From an uncultured Mollicutes bacterium (lineage in GTDB: Bacteria > Bacillota_I > Bacilli_A > RFN20 > CAG-826), in NCBI GenBank assembly GCA_937893635.1, contig CALBGF010000120.1, positions 1-38,128 of the forward strand: a stretch of DNA of 38,128 bases, written 5' to 3'. The notes under the pieces were generated by a model, which had not been told where the DNA came from, ran no database searches, and saw only the letters and a program-made list of their open reading frames with translations. The first letter of the stretch is position 1. Each line of letters opens with the position of its first letter. Below are positions 25,447 through 33,812 of the stretch, piece after piece. Both the position numbers and the translations under genes were made by a program.

Positions 25447-27603
25447 ATGGAAAAGAAATTAGAAGTAAAAAATTTACAAATATCATTCCGTACGCAAAGT
25501 GGTTTATTAAAAGCAGTAAGAGATATTTCTTTTGATTTATATAAAGGTGAAACATTAGCAATCGTTGGTGAATCAGGTTCAGGAAAATCAGTTACTAGCA
25601 AGGCCATCATTGGTATCCTTGCTGGTAACGCTGTTGTTGAAGGTGGAGAAATTTTATATGATGGACAAGATTTATTAAAAATTTCGGAAGATGATTTTCA
25701 TAAAATTCGTGGCGATAAAATCTCCATGATTTTCCAGGATCCACTATCAAGTTTAAATCCAATTATGAAAGTGGGAAAGCAACTAACAGAGGCTATGATT
25801 TTAAATGGTAAAGCTCGTCAAAAATCATCAAGAAAAGATTTTAATAGTCGCTTAAAACTTTTAAATAAAAAAATTGATGAAGCATCATCAAAAGAAGACA
25901 TTGAAAAAAATAACTTAATGTGTAAAACATTTGATGATTTTTGTATTATGTCTACAAAGTTGGAATTATCTTATAATAATGCGCAAAATGAAGCAATATC
26001 ATTAGATTCAACTTGTGAAAATTTAGAGTTTTTAATTGATAAGAATCAAAAAATCGAATATAAAAAAGAACTTACTAATATATTAAATAGTTTTAAGAAA
26101 ACATTCCATCGCTATGTCGTTAATGAAAATGATAAAACCACGCAAATTATTAGTAATTTAGATGAATTGATTAAAAGCAAAAGTATTCGTAACCCAGATG
26201 AAGAAACTAAAAATACAATTAAAAATGTTTTAATCGATATTCGTGAAGTTTTAGATAAAGGTATTAAAAACCCTGCTCCAAATTTCTTTCGCTTAGGATA
26301 TTATGTGTTTAAAAATCCTAATGCGTCTATTGAACATATTAGCATTAATGAATTAGATGAAATGACTTTAAAATATCTTAACGAAAATTTTATGATTAAT
26401 TTTATTGATCAAGCAGCATTAGGTATTGAAAAAGCACATTTTGACGCTATTAACGCTAAAAAAGAAATTTTAAAAAGTAAGGATGAGTATATTGCTTATT
26501 TTTCAAATCCAAATTTAAAGAAAAGTGAAGCATTTAAAATAGCTAATAAATTAATACCACAAGTAAAAAAAGCTATCAATTACTTATCAATTCATAAAAG
26601 AAACATTGAATATTCATTTGAATCCACGTTAATTCATGAGTTAAATGTTTATTTTAATGGATTAAAACAAAATCCAATTAATGAAAGAAAATTTAATCGT
26701 CAAAAAAGTAAATTTGATGCTTTAGTGGCCAAAGGTAAAAAGCCAACTTGGCAAGTAACACCAGCTGTTATTGTTGATTTAAAACTTGCTCGTAGTAATA
26801 TTTTAAAGACAGTTATAGATTTATTTAATAGCTATGAAAAACAAATTAATTCAACAAAAGCAAAAGATTTTAAAAAGGACGCGGTTGAATTAGTGGATTA
26901 CTTTAAAGAACTTGCTAGTCGAGTTGTATATAAGGTAACTAAAAAATTAGCTAAAGCAAGAGCGTTAGAGTTATTAGAAGAAGTAGGTATTCCAGAACCA
27001 GCAATTAGATATAATCAATATCCATTTGAATTCTCTGGTGGTATGAGACAACGTATTGTAATTGCTATTGCTTTATCCGCTAATCCAGACATATTAATAT
27101 GTGACGAACCTACTACAGCTCTAGATGTTACTATTCAATCACAAATTCTTGAATTGATTAACAAAATCAAAAAAGAAAGGAATTTGTCAGTAATTTTTAT
27201 TACTCATGACCTTGGTGTTGTCGCTAATATGGCGGATCGTATTGCCGTAATGTATGCTGGTAAAATTGTTGAATATGGTACAGTTGATGATATATTCTAT
27301 GATCCAAAACATCCATATACTTGGGCATTATTAACAAGTATGCCAGATTTAGATACTAAAGAAAAACTAGAAGCAATTCCTGGCACACCGCCAAACTTAA
27401 TTTATCCACCTGTTGGTGATGCATTTGCTGAAAGAAATAAGTATGCGATGGAGATTGATTTTGAAGAACAACCGCCTCTATTTAAAGTAAGTGATACACA
27501 TTATGCTGCGACTTGGTTATTACATCCAAATGCTCCAAAAGTTAAGCCACCAAAAATTATATTAGATCGTATTAAAAGAATGAAAAAACTAGGGAGAAAG
27601 TAA
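25447..27603 (+). CDS. oppD: Oligopeptide ABC transporter ATPase OppD, with 375-residue insertion
   Basis: A 718-residue ATPase; OppD is usually about 335-360. Walker A is GESGSGKS (41-48), the Q loop [10 protein letters not shown] (96-105), signature FSGGMRQR (529-536), Walker B ILICDEP (549-555) and switch His587. Roughly residues 118-495 are a Lys/Glu/Asn-rich helical insertion placed between Q loop and signature, that is, in the helical subdomain. The C-terminal segment has [21 protein letters not shown] where many relatives carry four cysteines; here all are replaced. All ATPase motifs are intact, so it should hydrolyse ATP. Large insertions in Opp ATPases are also known in mycoplasmas. 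Confidence 0.93.
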   Translation: MEKKLEVKNLQISFRTQSGLLKAVRDISFDLYKGETLAIVGESGSGKSVTSKAIIGILAGNAVVEGGEILYDGQDLLKISEDDFHKIRGDKISMIFQDPLSSLNPIMKVGKQLTEAMILNGKARQKSSRKDFNSRLKLLNKKIDEASSKEDIEKNNLMCKTFDDFCIMSTKLELSYNNAQNEAISLDSTCENLEFLIDKNQKIEYKKELTNILNSFKKTFHRYVVNENDKTTQIISNLDELIKSKSIRNPDEETKNTIKNVLIDIREVLDKGIKNPAPNFFRLGYYVFKNPNASIEHISINELDEMTLKYLNENFMINFIDQAALGIEKAHFDAINAKKEILKSKDEYIAYFSNPNLKKSEAFKIANKLIPQVKKAINYLSIHKRNIEYSFESTLIHELNVYFNGLKQNPINERKFNRQKSKFDALVAKGKKPTWQVTPAVIVDLKLARSNILKTVIDLFNSYEKQINSTKAKDFKKDAVELVDYFKELASRVVYKVTKKLAKARALELLEEVGIPEPAIRYNQYPFEFSGGMRQRIVIAIALSANPDILICDEPTTALDVTIQSQILELINKIKKERNLSVIFITHDLGVVANMADRIAVMYAGKIVEYGTVDDIFYDPKHPYTWALLTSMPDLDTKEKLEAIPGTPPNLIYPPVGDAFAERNKYAMEIDFEEQPPLFKVSDTHYAATWLLHPNAPKVKPPKIILDRIKRMKKLGRK

Positions 27604-27604
27604 T

Positions 27605-28951
27605 ATGAGCGAAGAAAGGAAAGTGTTATTAAAAGTTGAACATCTTGAACAATATTTTAAAATGGGTAAAAACACCTTAAAAGCTGTTGATGATGTTAGC
27701 TTTGAAATATATAAAGGCGAAGTATTAGGTCTTGTAGGTGAAAGTGGATGTGGCAAAACTACAACAGGAAGATCAATTATTCGCTTATATGATATTACTG
27801 GTGGTTCTATTTATTTTGATGGAGAAAGAATAGCAGCAGGCATTCGCCCATATAAACAAGCTATTAATGATGCAAAACTAACTTATAAAGAAAAAGTTAA
27901 GAAGTTAACTGCTTCTTATAAAGAAAAATTAAAAAATGGTGAAGATCAAAAATTAAGTAAAGAAGAATTTGAAAAAACTAAGGCCTTAGCGTTAGAAGAA
28001 ATGTTAAAGGTAGTAGAAGAAAATACTAAACAAATTAAATCGGCGCGTGATGATCATCAAAATTGTAATAAAAAATTCGCCGAGTTTGAAATGAATAAAG
28101 TACGTGAAAAATACGCTCCTGAAATAAAGCAATTAGATTTAGCAATAGAAAACGCAAATAATGAAGAAGAAAAATCAAAAGCAATAATCAATAAAAAAGA
28201 ATTTATGAAAAAATATAATGCCGAACTTAAACTAGCAAGTAAAGATCGCATTATGAATAAAATGCAAATGATTTTCCAAGATCCAATTGCCTCCTTAGAT
28301 CCTCGTATGACAGTTCATGATATTATCGCCGAAGGATTAGTAATCCGTGGTATTAAAGATAAAAAATATATTGATGAACAAGTTTATAAGGTGTTAAAAT
28401 TGGTTGGATTAGTTCCTGAACATGCTTCTAGATATCCTCATGAGTTCTCCGGTGGACAAAGACAAAGAATTGGTATTGCTCGCGCAATTATATTGAATCC
28501 AGAATTAATTATTGCTGATGAACCAATTTCCGCACTCGATGTTTCTATTCAAGCACAAGTAATTAATCTTCTTAATGAACTTCGTGATAAAATGGGATTA
28601 ACAATATTATTTATTGCCCATGACTTATCTGTGGTAAAATATTTCTCGGATCGTATTGCCGTTATGTATTTTGGTAAAATTGTTGAACTGGCTAGTTCAG
28701 ATGAATTATTTGCTCATCCTTTACATCCTTATACGAAATCATTATTATCGGCAATTCCACTTCCTGATCCAAAATATGAAAAACTTAGAAAGAGAATTAC
28801 TTATAATCCTCTAGCGGCTCATGATTATTCAAAAGAGAAACCTACTCTAAAAGAAATATTACCTGGACATTTTATTTCTTGTAACAATGAAGAATTTGTC
28901 CGTTATCAAAAAGAAATTAAAGAAAAGGATTTGATCAAAAATGAAAAGTAA
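27605..28951 (+). CDS. oppF: Oligopeptide ABC transporter ATPase OppF, with 140-residue insertion
   Basis: A 448-residue ATPase; usual length is about 310. Walker A is GESGCGKT (45-52), Q loop [14 protein letters not shown] (222-235), signature FSGGQRQR (281-288), Walker B IIADEP (302-307) and switch His339. Residues about 75-215 are a charged, probably coiled-coil insertion, placed before the Q loop. This is a different site from the OppD insertion, which lies after the Q loop. The C-terminus [19 protein letters not shown] matches the Bacilli OppF ending. It forms a heterodimer with OppD to power OppBC, and its stop lies 11 bases into the next gene. Confidence 0.93.
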   Translation: MSEERKVLLKVEHLEQYFKMGKNTLKAVDDVSFEIYKGEVLGLVGESGCGKTTTGRSIIRLYDITGGSIYFDGERIAAGIRPYKQAINDAKLTYKEKVKKLTASYKEKLKNGEDQKLSKEEFEKTKALALEEMLKVVEENTKQIKSARDDHQNCNKKFAEFEMNKVREKYAPEIKQLDLAIENANNEEEKSKAIINKKEFMKKYNAELKLASKDRIMNKMQMIFQDPIASLDPRMTVHDIIAEGLVIRGIKDKKYIDEQVYKVLKLVGLVPEHASRYPHEFSGGQRQRIGIARAIILNPELIIADEPISALDVSIQAQVINLLNELRDKMGLTILFIAHDLSVVKYFSDRIAVMYFGKIVELASSDELFAHPLHPYTKSLLSAIPLPDPKYEKLRKRITYNPLAAHDYSKEKPTLKEILPGHFISCNNEEFVRYQKEIKEKDLIKNEK

Positions 28952-29336
28952 AATTGCTAAATATCTTATAACATTTACTCTTGGTTTATTGCTAGCTTTC
29001 GTCATCGTGGCTTTAAAAGATATTTTCCATAGTACAAGTGTTAAAGATACATTCCATATACTTACTGATGCATTTTTTGTTCCTGGTGTTCTAATTGCCT
29101 GCTTTGGTGTATTAGTTATTGCCACGAACGGAGGCACATTTGATATGTTAGCGTATGGAGTTATGCAATTTTTTAATCTTTTTAGAAAAGATCCTACCAA
29201 TAGAAAATATAAGACATTTTACGATTATAAAAAAGCTCAAGAAGATAAGAAAATTGAATTTTGGTATTTAATAATCGTTGGTGCTATATTAATTGGAATA
29301 TCCTTAATATTCTTAGCAATTTATAACAATAATTAA
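28941..29336 (+). CDS. DUF3899-like small membrane protein
   Basis: A 131-residue protein with three hydrophobic segments (about residues 7-26, 44-65 and 105-127). The central [22 protein letters not shown] and the C-terminal pair of segments match the DUF3899 pattern (FDxxxYG... then a charged linker). Its function is unknown. It overlaps the end of oppF by 11 bases, and a strong terminator follows, so it is the last gene of the opp operon. The 5' end lacks its own ribosome binding site apart from AAAGGA inside oppF. Confidence 0.75.
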   Translation: MKSKIAKYLITFTLGLLLAFVIVALKDIFHSTSVKDTFHILTDAFFVPGVLIACFGVLVIATNGGTFDMLAYGVMQFFNLFRKDPTNRKYKTFYDYKKAQEDKKIEFWYLIIVGAILIGISLIFLAIYNNN

Positions 29337-29342
29337 ATTAAT

Positions 29343-29388
29343 AACCTAGATTAAATAGATAGCAATTATTTATAAAATCTAGGTTTTT
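29343..29388 (+). terminator. Terminator of the opp operon
   Basis: AACCTAGATT (29343-29352) pairs perfectly with AATCTAGGTT (29376-29385) and is followed by TTT. The loop is 23 bases. Confidence 0.82.
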
Positions 29389-29391
29389 ATA

Positions 29392-29419
29392 TTGCAAAAA
29401 TGAAGTAAAAAGTTATACT
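29392..29419 (+). promoter_or_regulatory. Promoter of tRNA-Arg
   Basis: TTGCAA (29392-29397), a 16-base spacer and TATACT (29414-29419) lie just before the tRNA, with transcription expected near 29426. Confidence 0.6.
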
Positions 29420-29427
29420 TTAAGTAT

Positions 29428-29504
29428 GCGCCCATAGCTCAGCTGGATAGAGCATCAGACTTCGAATCTGAGTGTCATGAGTTCAAATCTTATTGGGCGC
29501 GCCA
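29428..29504 (+). tRNA. tRNA-Arg (anticodon UCG)
   Basis: A full cloverleaf of 77 bases. The acceptor stem is GCGCCCA with TGGGCGC, the D stem GCTC/GAGC, the anticodon stem TCAGA/TCTGA with loop CTTCGAA and anticodon TCG (29462-29464), and the T arm ATGAG/CTTAT with loop TTCAAAT. The discriminator is G, and the terminal CCA is encoded. It reads CGN arginine codons, mainly CGA. The T stem contains one G-T pair. Its 3' end is duplicated in a degraded form at 30547. Confidence 0.97.
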
Positions 29505-29521
29505 AAATTGATGAAATATCC
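29500..29521 (+). repeat. tRNA-overlapping direct repeat, copy 1
   Basis: A 22-bp stretch from the last bases of the tRNA (CGCCA) into the downstream DNA. It matches 30547-30568 at 20 of 22 bases, and weaker similarity continues for about 25-50 more bases. It resembles the attachment-site layout left by integration at a tRNA 3' end, but a simple duplication is also possible. Confidence 0.6.
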
Positions 29522-29577
29522 ACCGAAATGTTAGCTAAATAGTGGGAAAACAAATCGGACTTGGGAGGAAAATAATC

Positions 29578-30453
29578 ATGAATGATAATAGAGACTTCAA
29601 AAAAGAGTATGATGCATTTTTGAAGAAAGTTCCTTATCAAACAATAGTGGTTGACAATGTGAAAGTAAGATACCAATATGGTGGTAAGGATGGCGCACCG
29701 GTCATTCTCTTTTTTAACGGATTAGAAATGCAAGAAATGTGGATGCCATATGCTGAAAGGCTTGGAAAAGAATTTAGATTTCTCATTTATGAATATCCCT
29801 TCTATACCACCAAAGCAGATGAACAGATTGATTTTGCTAAAAAATTATTGAAGGCATTAGCTATTGAAAAAGTGATTTTGATTGGCGCCAGTGATGGTGG
29901 CGTATATGCCCAAATTTTTGCAAAAAGACATCCAGAATCTGTTTTAGCAATGATTCTAATGACTACTTTAACAGTGGATTCTGATTATGTTAGAGGCATC
30001 AAAAAGGAGCGCTTTTCAACACCATTGTTCCTTTTTTTGTTGAAACTTGTGCCTGCCAAAACGGAAATGAAGTTATTACTAAAAAAGAGCACGGGATTTT
30101 TGGAATGCGAATCTGAAGAAGATAAAGAATATGGTAGAGGCTTCTATGAAGTAGTGGCTTCTGACTTGAATTATAAGAAGCGATTTATTCATAGTTTTAA
30201 ATGTGTATATATGCTAAAGGACTATCCATATTTCAAAGAAAGTGATTTTAAGTATCTAAGAGGAAAAATACAAGTTCTATTACCGGAAAAAGATATTTTC
30301 AAAAAAGAAGACCAAAATCGTCTTGCGGATTTATTTAAAAAACTAGATGCAGAAGTTCTTAATGCTCCAGGTGGACATGTGGGGTTTATAGTCCAGTCTG
30401 ATTATTATATTGATTTAATAGAAAAATTCTTGAAGAAAAACGTGGTTTTATAG
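29578..30453 (+). CDS. Alpha/beta hydrolase fold protein
   Basis: A 291-residue alpha/beta hydrolase. The nucleophile elbow is GASDGG (residues 104-109, ILIGASDGGVYAQ), with Ser as nucleophile in the usual GxSxG pattern; a C-terminal His in PGGHVGF completes the triad and an Asp in LLPEKD is a candidate third member. The oxyanion region is FFNGLEMQEMW. The natural ester, amide or epoxide substrate is unknown. The start at 29578 follows TTGGGAGGA; the upstream GTG at 29542 would overlap poorly supported sequence. By eye it is less AT-rich than its neighbours, and it sits between tRNA-Arg and a degraded copy of the tRNA 3' end, which suggests acquisition. Confidence 0.85.
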   Translation: MNDNRDFKKEYDAFLKKVPYQTIVVDNVKVRYQYGGKDGAPVILFFNGLEMQEMWMPYAERLGKEFRFLIYEYPFYTTKADEQIDFAKKLLKALAIEKVILIGASDGGVYAQIFAKRHPESVLAMILMTTLTVDSDYVRGIKKERFSTPLFLFLLKLVPAKTEMKLLLKKSTGFLECESEEDKEYGRGFYEVVASDLNYKKRFIHSFKCVYMLKDYPYFKESDFKYLRGKIQVLLPEKDIFKKEDQNRLADLFKKLDAEVLNAPGGHVGFIVQSDYYIDLIEKFLKKNVVL

Positions 30454-30455
30454 AC

Positions 30456-30487
30456 TTTTAACTATTTCTTTGCCAAAATAGTTAAAA
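30456..30487. terminator. Stem-loop after the hydrolase gene
   Basis: A 12-bp AT-rich stem (30456-30467 with 30476-30487) around an 8-base loop starts 3 bases after the stop codon. No T tract follows on the plus strand, so termination is likely but not certain. Confidence 0.45.
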
Positions 30488-30546
30488 AGATGTTTCTTGA
30501 AATAATTATTGTATAATATATTTTTGAAAATATATAAAAAATAGAA

Positions 30547-30568
30547 CGCCAATATTGATTAAATATCC
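30547..30568 (+). repeat. tRNA-overlapping direct repeat, copy 2 (decayed)
   Basis: Matches copy 1 (29500-29521) at 20 of 22 bases, including the tRNA-derived CGCCA, with no tRNA attached. Together the copies bracket the hydrolase gene, 1,047 bases apart. The surrounding stretch 30488-30778 contains no intact gene. Confidence 0.6.
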
Positions 30569-30778
30569 TCATCAACAATTACAGCCAAATAAGGCAAAAT
30601 GGAGATTAGGATTTTTTTGAAATTAAATTTAAAAGATATATAATGGCAGTATTTTCTATTATTCAGTTTTGGCATTCAATATTAAAAAAATAGTAGATAA
30701 TACAACACACTAAAAAAATGCAATCGAAAAAAATCAAAGACTTTGAAAAAAATCGAATGATAATTGTTTTAATATACA

Positions 30779-30979
30779 TGGAAAGAGAAAATATTTATTA
30801 TTATTTCTTATTTGCCTAAAGCTACAGTACAAGCCTCTATTGGTTGTATTGCATTAAGTGAAGGATTAGTATGTGGAAATGTTGTTTTAACTGCGACGGT
30901 AATTTCAATATTGTTTACTGCATCATTAGGAGCAATATTGATGAATAATTTATATAAGAAATTATTAAAAAACGAATGA
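30779..30979 (+). pseudogene. Relic of a CPA1-type Na+/H+ antiporter, C-terminus
   Basis: An open frame of 66 codons without a start (it is preceded by a TAA at 30770-30772) ends at TGA 30977-30979. It reads YLPKATVQASIGCIALSEGL followed by two more hydrophobic blocks and NNLYKKLLKNE. LPKATVQA(A/S)IG is a conserved stretch near the end of bacterial cation:proton antiporters of the CPA1 family, so this is the last membrane segments of such a gene with its 5' nine-tenths missing. It lies in otherwise gene-free DNA downstream of the decayed tRNA repeat. The missing part is not recognisable between 30569 and 30770. Confidence 0.7.
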
Positions 30980-30994
30980 TATTAATCTCATTTA

Positions 30995-31003
30995 TGCTAC
31001 ACT
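30995..31003 (+). promoter_or_regulatory. Extended -10 promoter
   Basis: TG-C-TACACT (30995-31003), no clear -35, 34 bases before the next gene. Confidence 0.45.
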
Positions 31004-31036
31004 ATACATAAATATTGGAGGTGCTCAACAAAAATT

Positions 31037-31714
31037 ATGAAAAAAATAACTATTGTATCAATTGCCTCTTTAATTTTTCTAAGTATATGTTCATTTGTCG
31101 GATGGGTATTCAGATTCGTATCATTTAATGATCCAGTAGCGTTCGTAGTTATTGGCATTGTTATTTGTTTAATAAGCGGAATTCTTTTATATATTTTAAG
31201 AAAGAAAGGTTTAATAGTTTATCTAATATTCTATTTAATTAATGCATTTGCCTTAGGCTTATTTATTCGCGGTTGGTATATTTTTCGTGGATTTGATAAT
31301 TCAATATGGGTAATGTTATTAATAAGTCTAATTTCTTCATTATATTTATTAGTATTTTATTTGTTCTTGCTTATTCCGTTTTTTAATGAAAATTATACGG
31401 CTTTTGCAATTATATTTATGATTTTATCGATTATTGCTTATATTATCGTCATTGCCACTACAAAAACAACTTATATCTCTACATATGGCTGGTATATGAT
31501 AATTGAAATTGCTTTTTTATTTGCTATAAGTGTAAAAAGTGAAAATAATCAAGAATTATTTAAATACGCAGTTATATCAACTTATAGTGTTTTAGTTGTT
31601 GGTATAATAATGTTACTTATTATGCTAAGTGGAGATGGATTGGATGTACCTTTAGATGGTTTTGGTGGCGGAGATTTATCTTCTCCAAGAAAAAAAACAA
31701 CAAAATCAAAATAA
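31037..31714 (+). CDS. Multi-spanning membrane protein, unknown function
   Basis: A 225-residue protein with about seven hydrophobic segments and a soluble tail of 30 residues ending GFGGGDLSSPRKKTTKSK, with a Gly-rich linker and a basic end that should be cytoplasmic. I do not recognise a family. The ribosome binding site GGAGGTG is strong though 14 bases from the start. It has an extended -10 promoter and is followed 27 bases later by a small lipoprotein gene that probably shares its transcript. Confidence 0.7.
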   Translation: MKKITIVSIASLIFLSICSFVGWVFRFVSFNDPVAFVVIGIVICLISGILLYILRKKGLIVYLIFYLINAFALGLFIRGWYIFRGFDNSIWVMLLISLISSLYLLVFYLFLLIPFFNENYTAFAIIFMILSIIAYIIVIATTKTTYISTYGWYMIIEIAFLFAISVKSENNQELFKYAVISTYSVLVVGIIMLLIMLSGDGLDVPLDGFGGGDLSSPRKKTTKSK

Positions 31715-31741
31715 TTATTATAAATTTAGGAGGATTTTATT

Positions 31742-32095
31742 ATGAAAAAGTTGTTATCATTATTTGTGTCTTGCTTATTAGTTGGATGTGCTTCTAGCAC
31801 ATATATAGTTAAAAATTGTATTAATGAAGAAAATAGTACATCATTCCGTTCTTCATATAGTAGTTTTATAGGTACTAGAAGTTATAAAATAAGTCTTATT
31901 GAAGATAAAGAAGTTAAAGTTAATATTACTACTTCAAAAGGAACTTTAAGCGTAAAAGTATATGATAGTTCTACATCATTTTATGAAGGAAATATTGATA
32001 GTGACTTTTCTTTTACATTAAATTTAAATAAAGGAAATTATAAAGCAAAATTATCTACTAAAGAACATTCTGGCAGTTATAGTTTTTCTTGGTAA
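31742..32095 (+). CDS. Small predicted lipoprotein
   Basis: A 117-residue lipoprotein. The signal peptide KKLLSLFVSCLLVGC has a lipobox LVGC with Cys16 as the lipidated residue. The mature part (about 100 residues) is Ser/Thr/Lys-rich and made of alternating beta-strand-like segments (KISLIEDKEVKVNITTSKG, TLSVKVYDSST, NYKAKLSTKEHSGSYSFSW). It looks like one small beta-sandwich exposed on the cell surface. It has no recognised family. The ribosome binding site TAGGAGG is ideal. It lies between two membrane-protein genes, with which it may form an envelope unit. Confidence 0.78.
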   Translation: MKKLLSLFVSCLLVGCASSTYIVKNCINEENSTSFRSSYSSFIGTRSYKISLIEDKEVKVNITTSKGTLSVKVYDSSTSFYEGNIDSDFSFTLNLNKGNYKAKLSTKEHSGSYSFSW

Positions 32096-32115
32096 ATTAT
32101 TTAGTTAATAATTTA
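32093..32115 (+). terminator. AT-only stem-loop at the lipoprotein stop codon
   Basis: TAAATTATT (32093-32101) pairs with AATAATTTA (32107-32115) over 5 bases and begins with the stop codon. All pairs are A-T and the T tract is poor, so it is at best a weak terminator. Confidence 0.3.
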
Positions 32116-32137
32116 ATTCTTCATAGACTTTTAAATG

Positions 32138-32146
32138 TGCTAAAAT
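32138..32146 (+). promoter_or_regulatory. Extended -10 promoter
   Basis: TG-C-TAAAAT (32138-32146), no clear -35, 17 bases before the next start codon, so the leader would be only about 10 bases. Confidence 0.5.
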
Positions 32147-32163
32147 ACCACTAGGAGAGAACT

Positions 32164-33294
32164 ATGCGAGGATTAAATTTTTCATTTGCTAATACTAGGT
32201 CCGCTATTGATATGATTATTAAAAGCATTAAGAAAGTATCAAAGATTGTTTTTTATATTAGTCAAAGTTTATTCGTTATTTGGTCTATATTTTTGGTGAT
32301 TAAAAATGTAAATAGGCCTTTGTATCTTGTTATTTATTTGATTTTATGTATTTGTACAATTACTATTTTTATTATTTCTATTTTATTTAATAGTGAAACG
32401 AACTTACCTAGAAAATTAAAAGCAATAAGAAAAAAGAAATTTAAATATAGTAAATATGTAATTAAATCTATTATGTATTTGCTCAAATTAATAATTATAG
32501 GTGTATCAATTTATGAATTAATAACAACAAGTGAGAATTTATCACTTAAGTTTTCTACTATTTTTATGGCTATTATTTTATTACTTCAAGTAATATCTGA
32601 TGTAGTATTGAGTTTAGTTAGTAAATATGTCGAAATGCTTTCGATTGGATTGCAATTAGATACAAAATATTTAAATACTCATTTTATATCTAATGCATTA
32701 GATGTTATTGCGGGTAAGAAATCAAAAGAAAACTATTTTACTGATGATGAAGAAAAAGTTGCTCAAGCCATTGAACAAAATAGAATAGAACTTAAAGAAA
32801 AACAAGATAAAGAAAGAGCAAAAAGCACCAAAAAGAATTGGGCATTAATATTTAAAAGAAAACCAAAAGTAGAAGTAATTAAATTAACAAATAAAGAAAA
32901 GAAAGAAGTGTTAATACAATATGAAAATAGTAAAAAAAATGCAATGATATTAATTGAATCTAAAGATCAAGTTGATAAATTATTAAAGAAATCACAAAAA
33001 GTAGCAAATGCATTACCGAAACAAAAGGAATTTAAAGATATTCCATTATTTTTAAAAATTGTTAAATCATATGTTCTTGGAGATTATAAAGAAATACCAG
33101 CAAACACAATTTCATCTATTGTTGGGGCTTTGATGTATTTAGTGACTCCATTTGATGATGTACCAATTTCTATACCTTTAGATATAGTAACTAAAGATTC
33201 TTTTATATTTAAAAAATGTAATAAAACTATAAAAAATGATTTTAATAAATATATTGAAAACCAAGATATCAAGTTATTAGAGACAGTAAAATAA
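32164..33294 (+). CDS. Membrane protein with DUF1232/YkvA-like C-terminus
   Basis: A 376-residue protein. Residues 25-155 hold four hydrophobic segments in two pairs, 160-265 a strongly charged Lys/Glu-rich cytoplasmic region, and 285-350 a segment resembling DUF1232 (IPLFLKIVKSYVLGDYKEIP, then ALMYLVTPFDDVPISIPLDI). In DUF1232 proteins the phrase YxxxPxDxIPDxIP is the signature; here it reads YLVTPFDDVPISIP. The function of the family is unknown. The start follows CTAGGAGAG. There is no terminator downstream that I can recognise before the next promoter. Confidence 0.72.
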   Translation: MRGLNFSFANTRSAIDMIIKSIKKVSKIVFYISQSLFVIWSIFLVIKNVNRPLYLVIYLILCICTITIFIISILFNSETNLPRKLKAIRKKKFKYSKYVIKSIMYLLKLIIIGVSIYELITTSENLSLKFSTIFMAIILLLQVISDVVLSLVSKYVEMLSIGLQLDTKYLNTHFISNALDVIAGKKSKENYFTDDEEKVAQAIEQNRIELKEKQDKERAKSTKKNWALIFKRKPKVEVIKLTNKEKKEVLIQYENSKKNAMILIESKDQVDKLLKKSQKVANALPKQKEFKDIPLFLKIVKSYVLGDYKEIPANTISSIVGALMYLVTPFDDVPISIPLDIVTKDSFIFKKCNKTIKNDFNKYIENQDIKLLETVK

Positions 33295-33370
33295 TATATG
33301 TTTCTACAAAAAAAGATAAACTCGAATTATATTTTGCACACAAAAAACATATCATAATTGTGTATTATTC

Positions 33371-33399
33371 TTGACAATTTTTTACGTCTACTATATAAT
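33371..33399 (+). promoter_or_regulatory. Consensus promoter of the toxin-antitoxin operon
   Basis: TTGACA (33371-33376), 17 bases, TATAAT (33394-33399): a perfect sigma-A promoter, the best match in the window. Confidence 0.85.
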
Positions 33400-33401
33400 C
33401 A

Positions 33402-33420
33402 AATTACCTGATGGGTAATT
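33402..33420 (+). promoter_or_regulatory. Palindromic operator over the toxin-antitoxin start site
   Basis: AATTACC (33402-33408) and GGTAATT (33414-33420) form a perfect 7-bp inverted repeat around TGATG, starting 3 bases after the -10 box, where a bound HigA-type repressor would block transcription. Confidence 0.65.
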
Positions 33421-33437
33421 AGAATGAAGGTGGGCAT

Positions 33438-33812
33438 TTGGAAATTTTGTATAAAAACAACGCTACAAAAGAGGTTTGTGAAGATTTAAAAAAAGCTACT
33501 AAATATTTTGGTGGCAATAAAATTTTAGCAGTTTCTTTGTTATCAAGAGTAAATGCATTATCAAAAGCTGAGGTTCTAAATGATATTATAGTTCAAACAC
33601 AAATGAGATTTCATAAACTATTTAATTTGGGTAAAAAAAAGAATTATGAAGGCTATTTTGCAATAGATGTTAAAACAAAGCGAGATAAGTGGCGAATTAT
33701 ATTACAACCATTAGACGATAATAAAATGCCGTTTGTTCCCTGTAAAATTGATGAAATATCAAAAAATGTAAAAATAGTTGAAATTAAAGAGGTGAGTAAT
33801 CATTATGAGTAA
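33438..33812 (+). CDS. HigB/RelE-like toxin
   Basis: A 124-residue protein, probably a RelE/ParE-superfamily toxin of the HigB kind that cleaves mRNA at the ribosome. Supporting features are size, a helical first half followed by strands (DKWRIILQPLD, VKIVEIKEVSNHYE), and position directly before a HigA-type antitoxin gene with an 8-base overlap. RDKWRIILQP matches the toxin's central beta-strand pattern (RWRIVxxP). The catalytic residues are not obvious from sequence alone. The start is TTG 33438 with GAAGGTGGG upstream; an ATG at 33424 is in another frame. Confidence 0.72.
   Translation: MEILYKNNATKEVCEDLKKATKYFGGNKILAVSLLSRVNALSKAEVLNDIIVQTQMRFHKLFNLGKKKNYEGYFAIDVKTKRDKWRIILQPLDDNKMPFVPCKIDEISKNVKIVEIKEVSNHYE

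Noticed and set aside
29505..29565. Short frame reading KIDEISTEMLAK then TAG, with possible read-through
   Set aside because: There is no start codon or upstream coding sequence because the tRNA abuts it. It was kept only as part of the repeat discussion.
29455..29676. Minus-strand open frame over tRNA-Arg and the hydrolase start
   Set aside because: Its RPIRFELMT-like segment is the usual artefact of translating a tRNA gene, and it has no ribosome binding site.
30512..30517. TATAAT in the gene-poor region
   Set aside because: No -35 box at a workable distance and no gene downstream.
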